This document shows positions 11,436 to 24,626 of a stretch of DNA of 64,000 bases, piece by piece. Location of the stretch: assembly GCF_016808095.1 (NCBI RefSeq), contig NC_068971.1, positions 22,308,501 to 22,372,500 on the forward strand, written 5' to 3'. Numbering within the stretch: position 1 is the stretch's first letter; the number at the start of each line of letters is the position of its first letter. This DNA is from Vigna angularis. Taxonomy: Eukaryota > Streptophyta > Magnoliopsida > Fabales > Fabaceae. Both the position numbers and the translations under genes were made by a program. The notes under the pieces are model-generated. The model was given only the letters and a program-made list of their open reading frames with translations, did not search any database and was not told the origin of the DNA.

Positions 11436-12465
11436 TATTACCTTATTAACCTTTAGTCCTATATAACAACACTTGATCACTTAAATGATTTTTTTCTATT
11501 TCTCGATATTCCAACATCTCTAATAAACAATAAAATTACACGCATTCCATTTGACTCAATAATAAATTCTCAAGAATTTTATATAGGTTCATTAATAATA
11601 AAATATTTTAAATTTACATATATATTAACATAATTATACTTAATAAATTGATGAATTCCGTGTACAAATTCAAAATAACATGTACAAAAAGAGGATTTAA
11701 TATTAATAAAAAAAATTCTTATTCTATTTTATGATGATAATAATAATTATTATTTTAATTGAGTACTTTAAAAATTCAAGTTATAGCATTTACTATACAA
11801 TTTATTTTAAAACACGGCTATTAATGGAGAAGGGTGATTCCATGCAACAACTTTCTTATTTTTCTTAAAACCTTTGAGTAAGTAAGTTGTATGACAGGTT
11901 TCTTTTGTAAAAATATCTGTGACAGATATTTGAAATTAGTTTTATTTTTACTTTAATAAATAAAAAAATTGTATTTAGTAAAGTAAATAATTGAAAAAAG
12001 TCTTCTAAACAAACTAAACAATTTCTCTACTCAAAAATTATTTTTACATACATTTTTTTAATATCACCGTTACAAAAGTTATATTTACTTTAAATTATAT
12101 TGTTTTAATGTTTTCTAAATCATTCTTACAAAAAGAATATTTTTTTTTTGGGAAAACTGCATTATTTTAATGTTATAAAAATATAAATACAGAAGCTAAT
12201 AATAATAATAATAATTGCTTGTTATATTAAACAGTAAATAGAAATTTTTATAATTAGTAAAAATTTACAAAGAAAAAGAGTTCATTAGTTGGTTGACTAA
12301 GCACTTAAACTTTAATCTATACATAATAAGTTAGGATCAATTAATATTTTACTATGTTTTTCAATGGTAAAAAATATCAATGCAGTCCTTAACTGCATCC
12401 CGTTTTGGAATTATAATTAAACAGAAAAAATGTTGGAAAAAGAAAAGTTGAAAATCTTGCTTCAA
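11436..12465. other. AT-rich intergenic DNA, no gene seen
   Basis: Very AT-rich, with short (AAT)n and poly-A/T runs near 12198-12216. It leads into the promoter of the F-box relic. Confidence 0.6.
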
Positions 12466-12477
12466 CGTGAAAGTGCT

Positions 12478-12485
12478 TATATAAA
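12478..12485 (+). promoter_or_regulatory. TATA box of the F-box gene
   Basis: TATATAAA, 81 bp upstream of the ATG at 12566. The spacing is plausible for a plant core promoter. Confidence 0.45.
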
Positions 12486-12565
12486 GGAGGAACAGAAGAA
12501 GAATGGGTTTATGAGGTTAAAGGGTTTTGTGGTTGTTGCACTCAAACATATTCATCAAACCAAAC

Positions 12566-13889
12566 ATGGCCGATAGGATATGCGATTTACCTGACGAAGT
12601 TCTATTTTACGTTCTCTCTTTCCTCCCAACCGCCGCCGCCATCGCCACCACCGTCCTCTCCAAGCGCTGGAACGCTCTCTGGCGCACGTGTCCCTCTCTC
12701 ACCTTCGACGACTCCGACTACTTCTCCAACCCAACCAGCCAATCCTACTCCCGCTTCGTCCAGTGCGTACACGTGGCAATCCTCTTGCGCGATTGGCATC
12801 AGACGGTGCGTTCGTTCCGCCTCAGTTGTCGTTCTTCTCTCTGCGACTACACCAACGTGACAGTGTGGATAAACACGGTGTTGCAACTAGGGGTTCAGCA
12901 CCTTGACCTCTGCGTCGAAAACTTGTTCAACTTGCCCAGCGCCGTTCCCACATGCAAAACGCTCGTCGTTCTCAAGCTGGAAAAGTTCTACATTAAGAAT
13001 ATCTCCACCTTTGATTTTCCTCTGCTCAAAATCATGCATCTGAGAAACCTATATTTCTGAGAAACCAACATATAAATGAAAAAGAAAATCATTTATATTT
13101 AATTTATTTTTCAATAGCTTTCTAAGAAAATAAAGAAGCCTTATTTTTTTAAAATTAAGAGCTTCAATTAGAGAAAATCTTCTCTTAAATTTCAATTTGG
13201 ATAATTATAGATAGAAAGTTAATCTAATTTATAACCTAAAAAAAAGCGAAATTAAATATTTAAATTTCAAATTTATAAAATGATCCTCTAATTATATACT
13301 TAGAGAATCTAACTCAATAAATATTGTCATTTTGCTTTTGTTTCTTGATTCTAGAACTCTCAGTCCTATAAAAATTTCAATTTATTTTTTATAGTAATTA
13401 TTTTTGTAAGAGTTAATTATATTTTATCTTGTATTCAAAATGAACATTTTTTCTAAAAAAAAGGCCCATGAGTTGGCCCTAACCCACAGGGTTTTTGAAG
13501 ATATTTTGGCCCTTTGGGCTTTTTCTACGAGAGGCTTTTTGGCCCTATGGATTTTTCTGGCCCCAACCCACGTAGGTTAGGGCCAAACCATGTAAGGGGG
13601 CCAAATTGACAGGTCTACTCAAACTAATAGTGAAGGAGCAGATTGGATATATCCAGGATTTGTTCCTGTGGGCATTTCGCTAAACCTTAGAAGATGTTGT
13701 TTTAAGAATTACAAAGGTTGGAGAGGTGAATTAGGGTTTGTAGAATATATGATGGGGAATGCAGAACAATTGCAGACCATGTCAATCGGCTGTAACAGTT
13801 ATGCCAAAGAAGACCAAAAGTTCAAAATGATTAAAGAATTATCTCTGTGCACAAGGCGTTCTGTGAGTTGTAGACTTATATTTGAATAG
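12566..13889 (+). pseudogene. F-box/LRR/FBD protein gene with its middle missing
   Basis: 12566-13060 encodes 164 residues: an N-terminal F-box (MADRICDLPDEVLFYVLSFL through SKRWNALWRTCPSL) and the beginning of an LRR region, then a TGA directly after MHLRNLYF. 13625-13889 encodes a typical FBD C-terminus (FVPVGISLNLRRCCFKNYKG, then MIKELSLCTRRSVSCRLIF, stop). Family members are usually about 380-430 residues and have a continuous LRR block between these parts. Here some 150 residues are absent and 560 bp of AT-rich DNA holding an inverted repeat takes their place. F-box/FBD proteins are SCF ubiquitin-ligase adaptors. I infer a deletion-plus-insertion pseudogene; a short F-box-only product is still possible. 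The ATG at 12566 is chosen because the F-box starts there. Confidence 0.75.
13452..13605. repeat. Inverted repeat (MITE-like) inside the broken F-box gene
   Basis: TTGGCCCTAACCCAC near 13454 is mirrored by GTAGGTTAGGGCCAA near 13580. The interior repeats TTTTGGCCCT-like words. It resembles a small hAT-type or other MITE, but I could not define terminal duplications. Confidence 0.4.
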
Positions 13890-16290
13890 TTTTACACCTC
13901 AACTTGCAAGAATTATCAAATTACCAAAACCTTTTCTTGCTGTTGAATGCTTGCAATTTGAGTTGGCAGTTTTTTCACTTCATCTTTCATTTCTAAGCTG
14001 GAAAATGTTAGACGTTTCCTTCATTCCTTGGAGCATATTATGAAATATTCATTTTGTGATTATTTGTAATTTGTAATTAATGTTCAATTAAGTACAAAAT
14101 GAGCTTGGTTGGTGTATCAGTTTTAAGAATTCTACAAAACTAATCGAGATATAAAAAAAAATTGTGAATAAATTGAATCCAATCGTTCCTACTTTGGTCT
14201 ATTAGTTTGGGTTTTAAATTGATTTAGGTTGAGTTAACTCATACATTAATTGGTTAGGTTATTTTATAAAATAATAATTATATTTAAAAAAAATAAAGAT
14301 ATTGTGCTAGCTAGTTATATCTATTATAATAAAAATCTTAACAAATTCAAATTCAAGGTAATATAATATATATACTCATCATGACGGACTAAAACATAAT
14401 TTTCCTTCTTTTCAACTAGTTAGGAGGATTTTCCCGATATGCAACCAAATGAGCTCCTAATCATACACTTCCTAAATATGCCTTTCTAAACCCTTACATG
14501 TTGATCAAAAGTTTATGAAGGATCTTGAATATGGAAGATTTTATTTTATATTGAATTTTCATTATGAAACACTACGTATTATTTACTTACAACTTTCAAG
14601 GTTGAATGAGTTTGAAACATGCATATAGGAATGTTTCATGTTAAAATAGAAATCATATGCATCTTATGCTTTGATTGAAAATTAAGTGTTTTTAGAAAAT
14701 GTTCTAAAAAGAGTTATAAAACAAACTAATTGATTTTAACTTAACATAATTAATTATCATTATCGACATAATCAATTATTGTTAGTATCAACTCATTATT
14801 TTTCATTAGTTCGAGTACGTAAAAATGTTGCGTATATTATGTTTAGACAACATTTTTATACTCGGAATCTAATTTAACGTTTCCAAAAGAAAAAAAATGG
14901 TGTAGTGTAATCAATTATATGATTATCATAGTTTCTTATTGTGTTTTTAATTTAGTGAAAAACATTATGAGAAATTATTCCTAAATTTAATTGATTAAGT
15001 TTTCTAAAATATTGTATAAATTTTTTTCAATGTTCTATTTGAAAAATAGTAATTATTTTGTAATGTTATTCTTTATACTACAAAAAAAAAATTGATATTT
15101 AGTGGGACTTATTCTATTTACGAAACTTCCCACATATTAACATGATTTACGAGGGTTTGATGGGTTGTCTAATACAATAATAATAATAATAATAATAGAG
15201 ATTTCAATTTTTTTTTCAGAACTTTATGACATGCACACATTATAATACATTTTTACTAAGGTACGTGAGCGACGACAAAAAGTTTTCGCTTTCTCACTTA
15301 TATTTCATTTTCAGTTTTCCCAATCACCTTTTTCTCACGTTTTCAGCTTTCATCTTCAAATTAGCTAGCTCCACAGAGTTTCGTTCACATTCTCCTTTGA
15401 TGTTCATATTTCCAAACCCCAGACACAATTCGAGGTCCCCTTTCTCCTTTGATTGAAAAAGTTAGAAACGTTTTCCAACTGATTGAGCCCCAAATACTTG
15501 TTCGGCAGTTGTTTTCAAAAAGTGGAGTGATGGGTAGTTAAAGGTGAGATGGTGGGAGGCCGCTGAAGTGTTTGGAGTGTTCGGTCCTTATTAAACTGTA
15601 ATGCAAATTCTAAAAGAGTGTAAAAACTCCTAAGATAAAAGAATTTAAATCTAATACAAATTCTAGAATATTGTGGAGAAGCTTAAGATAGAAGGAAAAA
15701 ATTAAGAATATTTTACATAGGTAAAAGTTTAGGACATTTCACATAAATTGTGATTAGCATGTTCTAGAATAATTTATATATGGATCTATAAATACTCATG
15801 TATTCTATCATTTGATGCAAGCAAACATCAACAACAACTAAGACAACTACAACACTTCTTCCAACTACTACTTCTATATTCTACTATCTCCATATTTTCT
15901 CTACATTTCACTATCTCTAAATTTTTTCTACCCCATCAACTACTTCTTTTACAACCTCAAAACACTATGCAGTGGGTTCTTGGCTTCGATGTTGGAGTCG
16001 TGGCTCTGATGAACACTATAACGGCTGGGGAGTTATAGTCTCTGTTTTCTAGCATTCTAGTGATCTGTGAAATAACCTAGTAAGTTCACGAAACCCTCAC
16101 ATTTGCATAGGTTTATCGATCATCTGAAAGTTTATTGATAAATGCTTATGTATAAGCGAAAGGTGGTGCTTAAAGATCTATATAAGTTATTAATATGAAA
16201 ATTTTAACAATTTTAACGCAATGTTTTTACAGAAATTAATCTGGAAAAGTTATTAATAACATCCAATTCAAGAACATTTGTGTTTGATAT
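13890..16290. other. AT-rich intergenic DNA, no convincing gene
   Basis: No recognisable protein. A TATA-like CTATAAATA at about 15788 followed by CA/CT-rich text could be part of an old LTR, but no ends were found. Short (AAT)n run at about 15175-15197. Confidence 0.5.
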
Positions 16291-16609
16291 TTATGGGGGA
16301 ATAGTTTGATGGCCATGTATTCTGAGTGGGGATGTTATTATTGCCCATGTAGTCTTGATATTTGTTAGTTTTACGTAGTCTTGGTGTTCATGGTTAGTTT
16401 TACGTAGTCTTGGTGTTCATTGTTAGTTTTAATAAGTCTTGATATTTGTTAGATATATTATTTTTATTTTATTTTTATCTTTTATCTTTAGTTAGTTTAT
16501 TATTATTCTTTATTTGTATTTTGAGCTTAGTCCATATTCTTTTATTATAAATAGAATACATATTCACACAAAGGAGATTAATCTTATACATAGTTTTACA
16601 TTATATTCA
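16290..16609 (+). repeat. Probable 5' LTR of a decayed Ty1/copia element
   Basis: TTATAAATAGAATACATATTC (a TATA-like segment, 16542-16562) is followed by an LTR end near TATATTCA at 16609 and by a degenerate tRNA-iMet site TGATATCTAGAGTC at 16613-16626. The left border is approximate. 16349-16451 holds three to four repeats of 26-30 bp around TAGTCTTG. Confidence 0.5.
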
Positions 16610-16639
16610 GCATGATATCTAGAGTCTAGGGTTCTTTGG

Positions 16640-18590
16640 AAAAATGTTTGTCGCCCTTGCCCACTACAATCGTCGTCGTTAGAGCCAACGCTGGTGCCAT
16701 TGTCACCATCAATGTCATTGTCATCGCTGTCAGAGCATCAGTTTCAACCAGCAACCACGGTTTTGCTCATCTCGACCAAGCGACCACAATGCTGTCAAGA
16801 TCGCTACCATCATAGTCCATACACACTTTCACGATCACAGTTCTGCCATACTTTCTAGCTTCTCTAGTTGCACACGTGTTGTTGTCTTCGATGTCGATTA
16901 CCTTCATTGGACTCATTGCAACCTCTCTCTCTAAATCTAGCCTGGTTGTGTTGATTGGGCCTCTTTCAGGTTTTAGGTTTTTACTCTCTCTTGCTTGTTC
17001 ATGGCTTATGACCTCTCTTCAGTCACTAGTACGTTTGACCCCATCACTAGTACGTCTTACCTGTCCATATATATTAACTATGTCAATGTTCATTTATCTA
17101 TTGATAAGTTAGATGACATTAATTATGTGACCTGGGCATCGCACGTTAAAATTTAGCTTAAGGGTCAAGGGTATGTTGATCATATTACTCAGAACGTTAC
17201 AGTTATTGATTTCACTGCCCGTTGGTTAAAAATTTATGCTCGTTATGCATTGTTCTCAAGGGTACACTTCACTCTTCTTTAAAACAATTTTTTTTCATTC
17301 CTAGGAAACATGTTTTAAAATCTCGGAATATGCCAAATTATTATACACCAATAATATTCAACATCTTCATGGTTTTTGTCATGATTATTTCAATGTTGTG
17401 ACTCTTCGGCATCAAGACTTTATGGTTGATTATATTTGTAAAATTCATGTTCTGTTTCGTGAATTTAATGAATTATTTTCTCTCTTCTCTACTCTTGCCC
17501 AAAAAATAGAGCAATGATCAAAGTTCTTCATGTTATTAGTGTTGCACGACGTTGTTGATGAATATTCTCATATCCGTGATAAGATTTTGGGTTAACTTGT
17601 TATTTCCACTTTGACTTCTACTTGTTCTACTCTTTTTGGTATATCTAGTAAACACATCAATGATACATTTGTTTCCTCTACGTTGACATCTCAACATCAT
17701 GATCACAATCACTCTCGCAAGTCGAGAAAATGACGTCTCAAGTGTGATCATTGTGACAAGCTAGGCCACAAGATTGACAGGTGTTATGCATTACATGTTC
17801 GCCCTCTTAGATATGCTGCTATTGTTCAGACTACTTGATGGAGAAGAGAAATCCTCTATTAGACGTGAACATGCACAACTGAATGAAGGACACAACAAAA
17901 TTAAGAATTGAAGCAAATGTTTAGTGGAAATGAAGATTGTGGTGTATAGAAGCAATTTGCCTAAGAAAGATAAACCCTAAATAAGGGAAGAGGGCTAAAG
18001 CAGGCTTTGGGAGACTCTTTGGCCAATGACTTTTGAAGAAGAGGGGATTGGAGTGATGTCAACATCAGAACTCGTTATCATTCAAAAGTGTCCATTATAA
18101 AGCAAGGAGCACTGAATTTATAGATCCATTCATCCTCTGACCATGCCTAGCTACCCTCATGATCATCAAGCATTGTTCACAGATCATAAGACAATATACA
18201 AGCATGTTGTTGGGAAAGGTTGTCCGCTAATGCTGAGTGAGGGGAAGAAGTCGCTGAGCAAAAGCATTTTGCTAGACTTGAATTGGCCTTTGGAACGTTG
18301 GCATTGGACAACCTCTAGTTACTGCTGAGTGTGAGCTTGTTGGGCGTGTAAACAAGCTCATTAGGCGAGTTTTGGTTACTCTATCTCTCTTATTTATAGC
18401 CTTCTTTCACCTTATTGAACCTTCCTTTATGACATACTTCTAGTAAGGGGTCCATTGGCTGGACTCATTCCATCACTACTCCTCCATCCCAATCACCTAC
18501 TAGAGATCCTCCTTCGTCTGATATTACAGACGACTCTATTATTTTCAATAAATTTCTAAAATGGTATAAGGATCAAGAACCTTCTAGTAT
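16640..18590 (+). pseudogene. Decayed Ty1/copia gag, split by a solo LTR
   Basis: Conceptual reading across several frames and stops shows copia Gag features. These are an INYVTWASHVK segment near 17117, a GQGYVDHIT segment near 17165, and a CCHC zinc knuckle CDHCDKLGHKIDRC at 17742-17783. The Ser/Pro-rich gag tail (PPSQSPTRDPPSSD) resumes at about 18480 after an LTR insertion at 17836-18434. Stops occur at 17518 and elsewhere, so no protein is expected. No protease, integrase or RT follows, so the element is also truncated. Confidence 0.75.
17836..18434 (-). repeat. Solo LTR inserted in the copia gag
   Basis: 599 bp with TG...CA ends on the minus strand (begins TGTCATAAAGG, ends CTCCATCA), flanked by TACT on both sides (17832-17835 and 18435-18438). 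GCTATAAATAAG on the minus strand near 18400 is the likely LTR TATA box. The gag reading on either side is interrupted exactly here, which supports both borders. Confidence 0.7.
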
Positions 18591-18690
18591 GTTTAGTATG
18601 TTTAGTATGTTTATTATGTTTATTATGTTGTTTCTTATGTTTAGTAAGAGGTTTATTATGTTATTTATTATGTTTAGTATGTTTAGTAAG
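18588..18690. repeat. TTTAGTATG / TTTATTATG minisatellite
   Basis: Imperfect repeats of a 9-10 bp word. Similar words reappear right of the solo LTR (20963-20990), so the LTR at 18707 probably inserted into this repeat. Confidence 0.75.
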
Positions 18691-18706
18691 AGGATCAATT
18701 GTTGCT

Positions 18707-20952
18707 TGATGAGTCGATATTTTATTCACTTAACTTAGCTTATTGTGCTAGAATTAATCGGGGAATTGTGCTTAAATGTCCGGTATTTTTCCAGTTTTGC
18801 TAATTGTGCTTAATTTGACTTGAAATTCTAATTGTAATTAATTTGAATTATCTGAGCTAATTATTTTGCAAGGAAAATTTCAGAATCACAGTTTAAGACA
18901 TTTGAAGGTTAAAATAGAAATAGCAATTGGACCCAAAGAAAATGTTTATTCAATTCAAGAAGTGCACTCATTTGTTTAGGAAGAGGAGGTTTTATTTTGA
19001 AGAAAGGATGTGCAGAATTTTTGTTTTGACCGTGCCTTTCTACTCCAGTCAAGCATTTCGTTTTGGACTCCATTTGTAAAACAAGCTCACGGATCCAATG
19101 CTCATTTGCTGAATTATCAAAGCTGGACACATGGCTTCCTTTTGTTGCTTTTATCAAAAGTTTATTGAAGAAATGTACACGGCGCACATCACCATTTGGT
19201 TTTGTTTTCTCGGCTTAAACATGTACACATGGCCACATATGGACAATTCTTTGGCAAGCATTAAACTGAAGAAAGTGGGAACCATCACACTCTTTCTTGG
19301 TATAAGTGGTTTCAAATTGAAAAAAAAGTAGCATTAAATCAATGGACACGTGAAAAGAGCAGGAGAAGAATTCACATCCCATTTAACAAATAAAGAAAGA
19401 TGTTACTTTCACATCTTACCCCATCCACCAATTTAACAAGTGAAGATAAATGGAAAAAGGGGGTCACCACCTAGGATTTAAAGTTCACGGGTTTTTATTG
19501 TGAGAGGCAGCAGCATGTTTGGTCACGGCTTGGTCTTGGAGAAAGAGCACCCACCATCTTTGAAGAAAGCAAACGGCACACATGGAAAAGGTGTATATTC
19601 ACTTTGGCTTGTAGTGCAGATTTTTCACTGCTCTTCCACGAAGCTTTTGGTTTTGGACATTCAATAAAAAATAAAAAAGAAGCTCACGGTGGCAGCAGTA
19701 GCGTTGAGGGAGGAGAAACTCCAGCTTCCAGCAGCCACGTCTGAAGAAGAAGCACTCGGCATTGGAAAAAGAGGATGGCTGTCCAAGGTCCTCCACGGTC
19801 CACCTTGGGAGAGCTCACGGCTAGAGCAACAAGCAACAGCAACGTCCAAAGATGGTCCAGCATGCAGCCACCGCCAAATAAGAAGAGCCCTCGGCTGGGA
19901 AAGCCACCACATTCACGTTGATTCCAGAGAAGATGAGAGAAGGAAATGGTGAAGAGAATGAAGAAGAAGAGGCATGGAAGTCCACGGTGGCTGCTGGAAG
20001 TAAACTGGAAGAATGGAAAAGCTCACGGCAGCTTGGAGCTGGAGCAACTATGGTCTAGCAAGAAGAGAAGCAGTGTGCACGGGAGCAGAGGTTGCATGTC
20101 CAGCAATGAGGGTCCAACTTCATATTAATTAATTAATATTGAAGAAGGGCCCAGCATGATTTGTATTGTTGAGGGGATTGAATTATTTGGCTTAAGAGAT
20201 TGAAGCAGACATCACAACACTAAATAGTGGAGGGCCCATGGTTTCATTTTGCATCATCCATTGAGCACAAAACGTCTGGGATTTTGCTTTAAAAGGGGTA
20301 CCGTGAAGAGAAGAGGCAGCTCTCGGTAGTGTAGGAATCTCAGTTGTTCCAGTAGAGTAGGAGACGGCCTGGGAGAGACTCCCTCTTCCAGTAGCTTTAG
20401 GTCCTTGCTCATTTTCAGAAAAAAGATGTAGAATTTAATTTCTGTACTGTGTTAGTTTGTTCATTTTATTTTTATCCGTCCAGGAATTTTAATTTAATGT
20501 TGAATGTTTAATAGATTTGATTTTCAAGGTGCTTTTGTTTTTACCGTCTATTTTATTTTACCGTTTACTGTTTTCTATGTCGTTAAATTTTGTCATAATA
20601 TTTTACTCTTGATGTTATTTTCAGCGTCATTTTTACGATTTATTTTTACTGATGTTTTTGGGTAAATTTTAAACACTGCATGATTTTTCATTTTGTGATT
20701 TTACTATCTTTTACCGTTTGGTTTTATAGTCGTTAAAATTTATTTCAAACGTTATTTTTAATTTTGTGTTGTTTAATTTCCAGTTCACTTTAATTTTACC
20801 GCACAAATACAAAAATCACAAACCCCCCTTCGTGTTAAATCTAAGACTGAACCCAAATTGGTCCTTGAGAGACGACCTAGGAGTCACCTCCTAGTTTATA
20901 CTGCATTATTTTCTGTGCACATCAAATTTGTATGACAGCGACAGTCATATCA
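18707..20952 (+). repeat. Solo LTR of the TGATGAG Ty3/gypsy family (copy B, 2246 bp)
   Basis: Starts TGATGAGTCGATATTTT and ends CAGTCATATCA. A perfect 5 bp duplication TTGCT flanks it (18702-18706 and 20953-20957). The interior (about 19650-20130) is richer in GC than its surroundings, with several AGCTCACGG words; short open frames there look incidental. TTTAAAAGGGG near 20290 may serve as the TATA region. The last 90 bp include the family block GAGAGACGACCTAGGAGTCA. Confidence 0.85.
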
Positions 20953-20957
20953 TTGCT

Positions 20958-23363
20958 AGCAACATTTAGTTTGTTTATTATGTTGTTTAGGATGAAGTTA
21001 TATTTAGTCTATTATAGATTTTTAAGTAAGTGTGTATTAAGTTGTGATTATGTTTTAGTTTAATTACTTTTATGTTATTATGGTGATTTTTAGAATGAAA
21101 TGTTTTAATGATATATATTTGAGTATTTTGGTAAAAGTTTGTCATGTCTTTTGTCACAATTAAAGTATTTGAAAGAATATTACAAAAAAATATTGTTGAC
21201 AAAAAAATATAAAAGCTTAAATGACAAGATACATTTTCATGTATAAGAGCTTATAATCACTAACAAATTATTGTTTTGAAGAGATTAAAAATAATGCAAA
21301 CAAAATAAAGTAGTAAACTCACAACATAAATAATACAAACGAAGATTTTAAATCCCTACAATAAAATAATTGAAAATAACGAGGTTTCAAACCTCCATCA
21401 AATAGTAGTCACCCATAGGAGAGGTTAAATCATTTCACAAAAAATCCTCCACAAAATAAATCAGATATCATATATCCTCGTAAACCTTCACAAAAAGGGT
21501 ATGACAAATATATCTGTGAATGTTTAAAAAATCTATACAAATTAATTTGCAAAGTTAAATAAAACCTCACAACTTGAAATAAAAACCTCTGCAGAATATT
21601 TTTAAATTTGTTATTGTAGTGTTACATACAAGCAAAAGGTGCTCTAAGAAATTGATGTTATTACATCTTTGAGAATATGTTTTTACCATCAAGGCATTTT
21701 GTTTTTTTGAAGTTGATTACTTCACTAATTGATCTTAATCTTTGGATATTCATTCAAACTTTTGTACTTTATTTTAACACCTTGTGAGATGTGTTAGTAG
21801 GTTTCATTTCAAACTCTTGTGTAATCCTACCACGTACGTAAAGTCATCCAAACTTTATGTTCTTTCAAAGGAGGAGCATGCATCTTGATGTACCACAAAT
21901 TATATTTGTTTTTTCATGTTAACTTCTCAATCTTGGTTGTGTTTGACCATTTTCTTGACCACCTTTCTAAACTTTGAAATAAAAGAAATAAATAAAAGGA
22001 ACTAATCTTTATCAAGGATCAACCATCTACATATGCAAAATGGAATAGAATCGAAAATCTAACACTCATTTATTGGGTATCCAACCAAGAAAGTCACATA
22101 AAAACGAGGAAAGAAACTTGACAAACTAGTGAATGTTGAGCATAAATGTATGAGGAAAGATCCAAAGATACAATGTGACGAGAATAATGAAAAGAAACGA
22201 TATATTTGTAAACTTGTTCTTGATAAACATATGCAAGAACAAAATACAGTTATTACACAAATTGTATAGATAGAACACGCTTCAAATAAAAGAATAAATT
22301 ATAGAGGTGAATTATACGAATTATAAAGTATGTATTAATCTAACTCTCAAAATATTCATGAGGCTAGATTATATGTAGAATAATTATAACGTAACTAAGT
22401 ATATAACAAAATAATAGAAAGCCTAACTAAATAAATCGAGTATATCTAATAATAATAAAGATCATATGTTAAGGCTTGAAATGAAAGAGACAAGCTTTGT
22501 AAGTAGTCTATTAGATATGCTCAACAAGACACATGTCACTCTACATGCAGATGGCACACAATCTCAACAATTACTTTCAATATGGCAACAACATTTGCTT
22601 TAATATAAACATATACATTTTATGATCACATACTATAAATATAATTTGCTCTTGTTTTATTAATATAATGGTTTAACTATTTAAACTCAAATATTGCCAA
22701 TGCAAAGTTAGCATATAATATTAGTGTAATCAACTCGACTTGTAAAACTTACTCTCTTAAAAAATATAAAATGCTTGGAGCTTGTATCATTTACCATCAC
22801 AATTTGATATAATGTTTTTTAATAAAATCAAATAACCAAGTGACTAAATAAATCACGAAAAGCAAATTTCATTCTAACACAACTAATATTAAAAAAAAGT
22901 GAAAATTGTTGAACTAGTATGTTTGTCTTTAAATAATGTTTATATGGTATTCATAAAAAACTATTTATAAGAAAATTCAACAAGACTAACTCTCTAAATA
23001 GCTCACATTACACTATTTTATCAAATTATATTATCTCCACATATTGTAGAAAATGTTTTCTTGAATTTCATACATGTAAAAAAGGAACAGACAAGATGAA
23101 ACTTTATAACAAGATAAAGTACCATTCAAATTTATCAATTTATCTTTCGAAGTCATCAAAGTATTGACTCGTGTATTCTCACAAAGGATCTAATGGAGAA
23201 AAACCAACTTTTTATTATAGTGTTTTCAACTAATGTTGTCAACACAAGAAAAAAAAACATGTTCAAAACCATATGTATTATAAATCATAACAAGTTTAAT
23301 ATAGTAGATATCATGTTAACCAAAAGGCTACCAACTTTTGCTACATAAACTAAAGGATCAATA
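20958..23363. other. AT-rich intergenic DNA, no gene seen
   Basis: No reading frame with recognisable protein features on either strand. Composition is uniformly AT-rich. Confidence 0.6.
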
Positions 23364-24407
23364 CACTAGTGCAAAAACAGCGTATAATGTCACGCGTTCA
23401 ACGTCGAACCACTCAATAGCCAACGTTAAAAATGACTGATGATATTTTTGTAAATAAATGCAATTATTAAACATAATTTGGAACTATAATTCGACGTAAA
23501 AGGATATAAAACGTCGAATGCCCAAGCGTTAGACGTTAAAAGGTTAGTGAATTCAATAAAAATTTGAGCGGGAGATTGAAAATTCATTCACTTTATCTTA
23601 GTGCGCGAGACCCTCTTCTCTGCTCAATTTTTTCTCGAACGAAGTTTGACGACCATCAGATGTAATCTTTCTTTCATTTGATACAAATGTATGTTAATTT
23701 ACTACTTTATTTATGATTTTCGTTTGTTTTGACCGATTATTTTCGTGTTCTTGTCCTTCATAGGCGCATTTTGCTTTCTCTCTCACTTGTGGCAACACTT
23801 TATTCCGATGAACCAAGGTTAGTTTCCGTTTTAAAGAACTTAATTGTTGTTATTTTTTGTTGAACTTCTTTCACTACAATAAAAGTACGTATTAGCGAAG
23901 GCTTATTATCGACGACCTTTCATGTCTTTGGTAATGTATTGGTAAAATTGAATACCGAGGAGCTTTTGCCCTACGGTAATGCCTGCGATGTTTTAAGTTC
24001 AAAAATTTGAGTATTTATTGCTCAAATTCCCCAAATTTCTCAAAAGCAGAACTCTCTCCCTTATTCGTTGAACTCACTATTGACTTAGGGTCGCAACTTT
24101 GGTGGTAGTCAGCCGGTTCGACGCTGCGGTTTGACGGCACGAGTTTGGTGGTGTAGACGCTGACGGAGGTTCGTTGCTGGGTGGCGCTCTTCCATTCCCT
24201 ACTCTCTGTTTGAAGCTTGAGGTTCTCGCCCTAAGGCAGTTTGAAGCGGTTGTTTTTGTGGACGCTGACGGCAGTTCGTTGGTGGTTGGTTTGCGGCTAG
24301 GTTCATGTTTTGGTCCTTGTGAGTGTGGAGACAGTGGTGGGGGTTGTTGGAGGTTGGTGTCTCGAGGGCGTTGCAATGAAGTGGTGTTGGTTTGGCGACT
24401 TGGTTTG

Positions 24408-24626
24408 GGATTGGGTCGTGGATGTTGTTGGAGATGTCAAGGCGAAGAAGGAGGCGGAGGGAGGATATCTGCTGCGAAATCTCGCCAGAGAAGTCATTGT
24501 AGGAGAGATAGAGGAGTTCGAGCGGTTTTCGTGGAGGTCGAGGAAGCGGAAGTACACTAGTGGGGAGAGAGAATCAATTGGACCATGGAGGTTGAGGGAA
24601 GGGAGGAAGAGTCCCACCACTCTGCC
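24408..24626 (-). pseudogene. Captured LRR receptor-like kinase fragment (PXC1-like)
   Basis: The minus strand reads GRVVGLFLPSLNLHGPIDSL then FRFLDLHENR. After a frameshift and a short deletion near 24530 it continues LELLYLSYNDFSGEI, then SSLRLLLRLDISNN and DPIP. This is the consecutive LRR pattern of plant LRR receptor kinases; the LDLHENR ... YNDFSGEI series recalls the PXC1 group involved in vascular wall formation. Only about two to three repeats of the ectodomain are present, with no signal peptide, membrane span or kinase. It lies inside the inner CACTA element, opposite in direction to the Rieske piece. Family call fairly sure, subgroup less so. Confidence 0.7.

Noticed and set aside
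15780..16100. Possible LTR with TATA box at about 15788
   Set aside because: No terminal dinucleotides, target duplication or primer site could be defined.
19599..20128. Overlapping short frames on both strands in the middle of LTR copy B
   Set aside because: They lie inside a solo LTR with a perfect target duplication and show no domains.
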